A DNA stretch of 64,000 bases from Ophiura sarsii (lineage: Eukaryota > Echinodermata > Ophiuroidea > Amphilepidida > Ophiuridae), in the NCBI GenBank assembly GCA_035610835.1, contig CM069446.1, forward strand, positions 46,167,625 through 46,231,624, in the 5' to 3' direction. Of this stretch, positions 59,528 to 64,000 are shown one piece after another. Every line of letters begins with the position of its first letter. The stretch's first letter is position 1. Both the position numbers and the translations under genes were made by a program. The notes beneath the pieces are model-generated. The model made no database searches. It was given only the letters and a program-made list of their open reading frames with translations, and was not told the DNA's origin.

Positions 59528-60390
59528 TATTGAGGGTAGGTTTTCTTTTGTAGAGTAAAGGATTTAAAAAGAAAGACCCTTTGTTTTCAATTCTGAAAAT
59601 AACAAGCACATAATGAAGAACAGGCAAACATTTTGTTTACAGAAAAAACAAACAAACAAACAAACCAAATTTTAGCCTGAAATCCAAGTCTGCGAGTTAC
59701 CAAATGTCTGTGTGGTCTCTAGGAATGATTCACAATTCCAGAAGTATTTATGACTACAAATACTAGTCAGTAATTTGTAAAAAGAGTGATGTAATCAGTA
59801 GACTTGCATGACCTGGTCGCCATGAGTCGGGGTTTTGACTATTGGCTAGTCGCGACTACGACTATGTACCTCGCAATAGTAAAGTGTACTTTCAGAAGTC
59901 CTAAACATGCACACTGAATGAGACAAAAATCTGCTCCCTAGTATGTGATATAAAGGTTTTTTAAGAAGTTTCAAAATGATGAATTTCGACGATAAGGCAG
60001 GCATATTAAAAACGTTTCAGACGTTCTCTGCCCAGCTTTCAGTTAACTTCACCTTTCCTGCTTCGCAGTAAACAAATATAATGGATACAAAACATGGATT
60101 AATTACTATGTTACCAAGTAAAGATGTTAGTGAAATATGCCTTGTGTAAGTTATCTGTTCTTTAGTTTGTGCCATAATTTCTTTCTTTATACATTTTCTA
60201 ATTCAGCATCGACATTACGTCAGAATTTAATCAATGGTTGCTGAACGACGACTAGTCACGACCATTTAGTGGCGAATGGTCAACCAGGAAAAAAACTCTT
60301 GTCGTGCAAGCCTCGTAAGCAGAACCCTTGCTTCTTTTACACCAAACAAAAATATAAATTTATTTGTCAATAATACTAAATAACTCTGAC

Positions 60391-60630
60391 CTCTTTTTCC
60401 CACGTTGAAACTTCCTTGGCCCTGACCTCCGCCACATCCGATAGCTTGGTCTGAAGACGCGCAAGGCGATCAGACAGACACTTCTTGAGGTCTGACGCGT
60501 CATTGGATTCTCCACTGGTCTGCGGCAAGACACGGAGCAACTCCATCATAGTGAGGTTGTTGATGAAGTTGACAACACCTCCATCGGGAGCGTTGTATTC
60601 TTGGCTGCATTCAGGACACTTTATGGACAC
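60391..60630 (-). CDS. RING-eIF4G chimera, exon 2: RING end and first coiled coil
   Basis: It has 80 codons, phase 0. It begins VSIKCPECSQEY, supplying the last two zinc-ligand cysteines (Cys64 and Cys67). It continues NNLTMMELLRVL, the usual helix after a TRIM RING, and then a charged helix, LSDRLARLQTKL...STWEKE. The donor GAG|GTCAGA is weaker than consensus. No B-box zinc motif appears between the RING and the coiled coil. Confidence 0.82.
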
Positions 60631-61800
60631 CTGGTGGGGAAATGTTACCACAAAAAATCAGACAAAAATTGGTGTGAATTTAGGATATAATGGGTGACTT
60701 GGATGTGAGTCAAGTGATCATTGTACATATTTGGTCATCTAGAGCATAGAGGTTTTCCTGTCGTGGTCCGAGACTGACACAGGAAGTTATACCAAAATAT
60801 TCTTTGAAGTTGGTAAAATTAAAACCTAGTAGACATCCATGCCAACTTGTGTGGTTGATTGACCTTGACCTTGATTTAAGGTAGAAGATCACATGTGTTT
60901 CAATGTGTTTCAAAACAATGTATGCTCCCCAGCTATTAACAGTCACAATGTAAATATGCTGGCCATAAATGCTGCTTTCGTGATTACATGAGTGGTAATG
61001 ACCATAATTAATGTTCATCTTGAATTCTGAAGTTAATCATATAAAAACTAACTCTTCAATACTACTGCGTAACCATTTAAGAAGGGTTTTACTTCGGTTG
61101 CCTTGCAGCTATCAAACTTGGTGGACATTTTCCCTTGCCTTGATTTGATCTGATGTAATAATTAAGTTGTGAGATAGGCTTTTACGACGGGTATTCATAA
61201 TAGGTAGGTTGCCACTATTAGAACCAAATTTATATATAGTAGGCCAGTGGCAACCTACGTGTTCAGTGGAAGCGGCAATCCAACTGAACGGCTCTTTTCA
61301 GAGCCACCAATTCTTTCACAAGTAGGAAAGGGCACCTACTCTCAAATCATTGGGCAAGGGGCAGCCCAAATGATGATAACAAGAGAAGTGGCAATCTCTA
61401 TGTTTTGTTTAATATTATAATAATTTGGTCCTGAAGAAGTCAGAGCTAATCCTGACGAAAGCTTGACAGATTAAAACTCGTCCGACGGCGAACCCGTTAA
61501 ACTTTAACTTATGTAATAATTAAGGCTCAACAGTGAAATAACAGCTGTTCATCAAACTGACCATTCTCTATACAGTCCAGATCAGCTTTAGTTGCCTCTC
61601 AGGTGGTCCTCCAGAATTGAAATTATTGAGTACAGCTATGTGTATAGGAAAACAGAATGTTAATTTGAAGGCCCATCCATGGGGGTAATAAAATTATGGT
61701 TAATTAGATTTCTAGTGCCTCCTCACTGGCGCTTGGGACTTGCTGGCGCAGGATTCGCGGATGGGCACGAAAGTATGAAACTAGTGTTACCACTAAGTAG

Positions 61801-62067
61801 TAAGGCCAACAAAAAAAGAAGGTTTGTCTCAGATGACATGAGAGACTGAAATCTAATGCGTTCTGCGGATTTTTTTCTTCTTTTTTTTCTTCAATTTTGA
61901 CCTGATCGTCATTTGTTTGGTCAAAAAGTTGGATTTTGCAAGATTTTTTTGAGAAAATTGAAAAAGAAACAAAAATTTGGAGAAAAAAATGGAAAAAAAA
62001 ACCCACTAAAAAAAAAGCTAACGCGAGCGGTTTCGGGAATGAGACAATTTGTTGTTGTTGTTGCCTA
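61801..62067. mobile_element. A-rich MITE related to 2833-3159, in intron 1
   Basis: It starts taaggccaacaaaaaaagaa and contains ggtttgtctcag. It ends gagacaatttgttgttgttg. The poly-A/T arms generate a spurious 158-codon minus frame. Confidence 0.6.
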
Positions 62068-62218
62068 ATCACAAAATGTAATTTTTGACACAGATAAAAA
62101 ATGTCAGAGTGCAGTTCAATATGCCAATACCACAGTGTAAAAGTGAGAATGCCAGGTAAAGTGGAAAAGTTAGATTTCACAATGCATTTTAAATGAATTA
62201 AAACTTTTGTTTACTTAC

Positions 62219-62395
62219 CAATGTCATGCGGAAAAATCCATTGCTGTCTGGGTTGAACTTAGTCTTGGCCATTTTCTTCAAACAACTCAGGCAGAATGTA
62301 TGTTGGCATGGCAACACCTTGGGTTTTCTGTCATCATCGTTGAAGATTTCGGAGCAGATATGACACTCCAGGAGTAACAACAAATCCTCCGCCAT
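62219..62395 (-). CDS. RING-eIF4G chimera, exon 1: start and RING core
   Basis: The start ATG at 62395 has A at -3 and G at +4, a strong context. The exon encodes MAEDLLLLLECHICSEIF, then VLPCQHTFCLSCLKKM, and ends FRMTL|GTAAGT in phase 0. The cysteines and histidine follow the RING spacing C-x2-C-x15-C-x-H-x2-C-x2-C. A possible acceptor (ttttttaaag) about 15-20 bases upstream suggests a non-coding first exon. Confidence 0.87.
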
Positions 62396-62419
62396 CTTGG
62401 AGGACTATTTACAGCCTTT

Positions 62420-64000
62420 AAAAAAGAAGACAATATTTTTGCTAATCAATATACATTGTACTGTATCTAAAAGTCAGTGGAGTTAGGTAATTATTAATGA
62501 TGGAGGCAAGCTTAGGCTCAAAATACTTTTTGATTACTGTGGCTTTTTAAAAAAAAGAATTAATAAAAACTAGCCATGTGTGTACTTTAAATGGCATTTA
62601 TTTGTTTCTTCTTTGTAAAATTCGGGGGCTAATCATCCTCAGTCCTTGGATGGAGGCAGAGGCAGAGCTATGTGTGATTTGGGTCAGTTTAGATTTATTT
62701 GCCATTTTTAAGCCCAAAGTTATGTTATTAATGAACAGTGGCGTCAGGGAATCATGGAATTATGATGGTCAAAAGTTACAGATGAAAATTTCTTGTGTGC
62801 TATGCGCGCATAAATGTGTCCTCAAAATGCAACATTCTTTGCTACAAGCTTGTTTAGAGCCAAAATGTACCTCGATCGTGCCAAAAATAGGTGTAAAGTC
62901 GAAAAATTTCGCCCGCTATGCGCGCATTTCTTGACTCACAAAAGTCTTGTCGGTTCATTTTCATTTCTTGCCTCCCCCAATATGAATAACCTAGCTACGC
63001 CTCTGTTGATGAAACTTCCTTTCAGGGAAACGTTTTATGAGATCAAGCTTGGCGGAGCCTAAGCATGATATCTATTAAATATCTGAAGCAAAAGTGTAAC
63101 TAATTTTATTCAGAAAAGTTGAAAAATATTGATGATAATTATCATATTTGACCATCCGCAATGCAGACTCATGCTTAGCGTGTGTGTCTAGTGGATAGAT
63201 CGCAGGTCTCACAATACAAAGGTTGTGAGTTCGAGCCCATTACGGCCAACATGTTTGTATCCTTGCCACCTTGGGCAAGGTACTTAGTCTCAATTGCCTC
63301 GTGGTTCAGAAGTCCCATAGATATGGAGGTCTCGTGCATCGGAAGAGCAAAATCCGAGCACGTTAAAAGGTCACAGATTCCTTCGTAAAAGAGTAGGGGA
63401 TCATCCCGGTCTGTGGCTGTACACACATCAGTCCTAGGTTACAGGGCAGGGGTTGCACAGTTAACACGTTCTGTGTAAAAATTAAGCCCCCTTCGCGCTT
63501 GATTCCGAAAAAAGGAATGTTGCGAAGTATTCAATCAGATTCAGAGATCCAGATTCCCTCCATAGCTCTCCCACAGACTACAGAGACTAGAGAGCTAGGA
63601 TTCAGAGCTAAATTACCTCTAAATTCTATATAAAGTATATATAATTATAATTCGTAATACTAGTATTGCACATTTACACTACAGGTGTCAATTGACACCT
63701 CCCTGGTATAATTACAAAACAAAATGATTAATCATTTTAATTTGATTATTAAAAGGTGTATGTTCCGATTACTTTTTTTTGGCTATGATTTTCTTTTCAC
63801 ATCTGATATTTTGATACAGTACTACTACTACTACTAGTCTACTATGGTGGTAGAGATCGCATATTTTTGGCGGCGAACCATCTAGCTTGCTGAAAAAAAC
63901 ACGCATCCTAGGTACAACAGCGCCCTCTACGATAGGGGTAGAGTTCGCGCAAAATAGGGGTTGAGTTCGCAAATTCTACACGGGTCGGTTGGTAGACCGT
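62420..64000. other. Region upstream of the chimera gene
   Basis: Apart from the SINE at 63184-63431 and a left end of the tgttccgat family at 63756, no exon or clear promoter is seen. A tacta trinucleotide-like run lies at 63820-63840. Confidence 0.4.
63184..63431 (+). mobile_element. tRNA-derived SINE, internally deleted copy
   Basis: The head gtctagtggatagatcgc and B box ggttgtgagttcgagccc resemble the SINE at 42490-42969. About 200 bases of the body are missing after caattgcctcgtgg. Confidence 0.8.

Larger units (their letters stand above)
45090..62395 (-). other. Gene span: TRIM-like RING/coiled-coil fused to eIF4G-type eIF4E-binding site and W2 domain
   Basis: Eight coding exons join in consistent phase into a predicted 592-residue protein. 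Residues 1-67 form a C3HC4 RING (Cys11, 14, 30, His32, Cys35, 38, 64, 67). Residues about 100-260 are a TRIM-type coiled coil with no B-box before it. Residues 291-297 are YTREYLL, the YxxxxL-hydrophobic eIF4E-binding signature, inside an eIF4G-like context (LLAFQP, LCHIPGV). Residues about 385-558 form a W2 domain. The central eIF4G domains (MIF4G, MA3) are absent. RING proteins are usually ubiquitin ligases, and eIF4G sites bind the cap-binding protein. I infer a ligase acting at the translation initiation complex. This architecture is unknown to me. Confidence 0.85.

Noticed and set aside
61704..62180. 158-codon minus frame next to the chimera's first exon
   Set aside because: It lies across poly-A/T arms of a MITE in intron 1, with phenylalanine and lysine runs and no RING or coiled-coil features.
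45090..62395. Two separate genes (a TRIM gene and an eIF4G fragment) in tandem
   Set aside because: No stop codon ends the TRIM part, all phases match, and exon 5 contains residues of both parts.

Overview
The window is AT-rich, intron-rich animal DNA. It has long introns, abundant short DNA transposons, tRNA-derived SINE fragments and many poly-G runs. An ACK-type kinase gene, a SYK-type tandem-SH2 protein and a TRIM-type gene fit a metazoan. An invertebrate deuterostome (sea urchin, hemichordate or amphioxus grade) is my best guess, but the sequence does not prove the clade. All three protein-coding loci lie on the minus strand. About 90% of the window is non-coding, and much of that is identifiable repeats.

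Positions 1-8459 hold the 3' part of an ACK/TNK2-type non-receptor tyrosine kinase gene. Two exons make the SH3 domain and the CRIB-like Cdc42-binding segment, a short exon follows, and then a long C-terminal exon runs off the left edge. All splice phases agree. I could not find the kinase-domain exons upstream. Positions 8460-26480 are mostly repeats: mariner-like and palindromic elements, a Ty3/Gypsy chromodomain remnant beside a 100-N assembly gap, and a 1.6-kb array of self-complementary units. Positions 27034-28386 carry an intronless 450-residue reading frame. It has two SYK-like SH2 domains, no kinase domain, and a tail with a YVNM motif.

Positions 28.6-45 kb are transposon-dominated, including hAT copies with target duplications, nested elements and SINEs. 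Positions 45090-62395 hold the most striking locus, an eight-exon gene for a predicted 592-residue protein. The N-terminal half is TRIM-like: a C3HC4 RING, no B-box, and a coiled coil. The C-terminal half is eIF4G-like: a canonical YxxxxL-hydrophobic eIF4E-binding site followed by a W2 (eIF4G/eIF5/eIF2B-epsilon) domain, without the central MIF4G or MA3 domains. One exon contains both the end of the TRIM part and the eIF4E-binding site, and every splice phase matches, so this looks like a real chimera rather than two adjacent genes. I infer an E3 ligase that docks on the cap-binding complex.

The two signalling genes (ACK-like kinase and SYK-like adaptor) share tyrosine-phosphorylation logic, but nothing in the sequence shows that they are linked functionally. 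The transposon landscape records several insertion-into-insertion events for which an uninterrupted relative lies in the same window.
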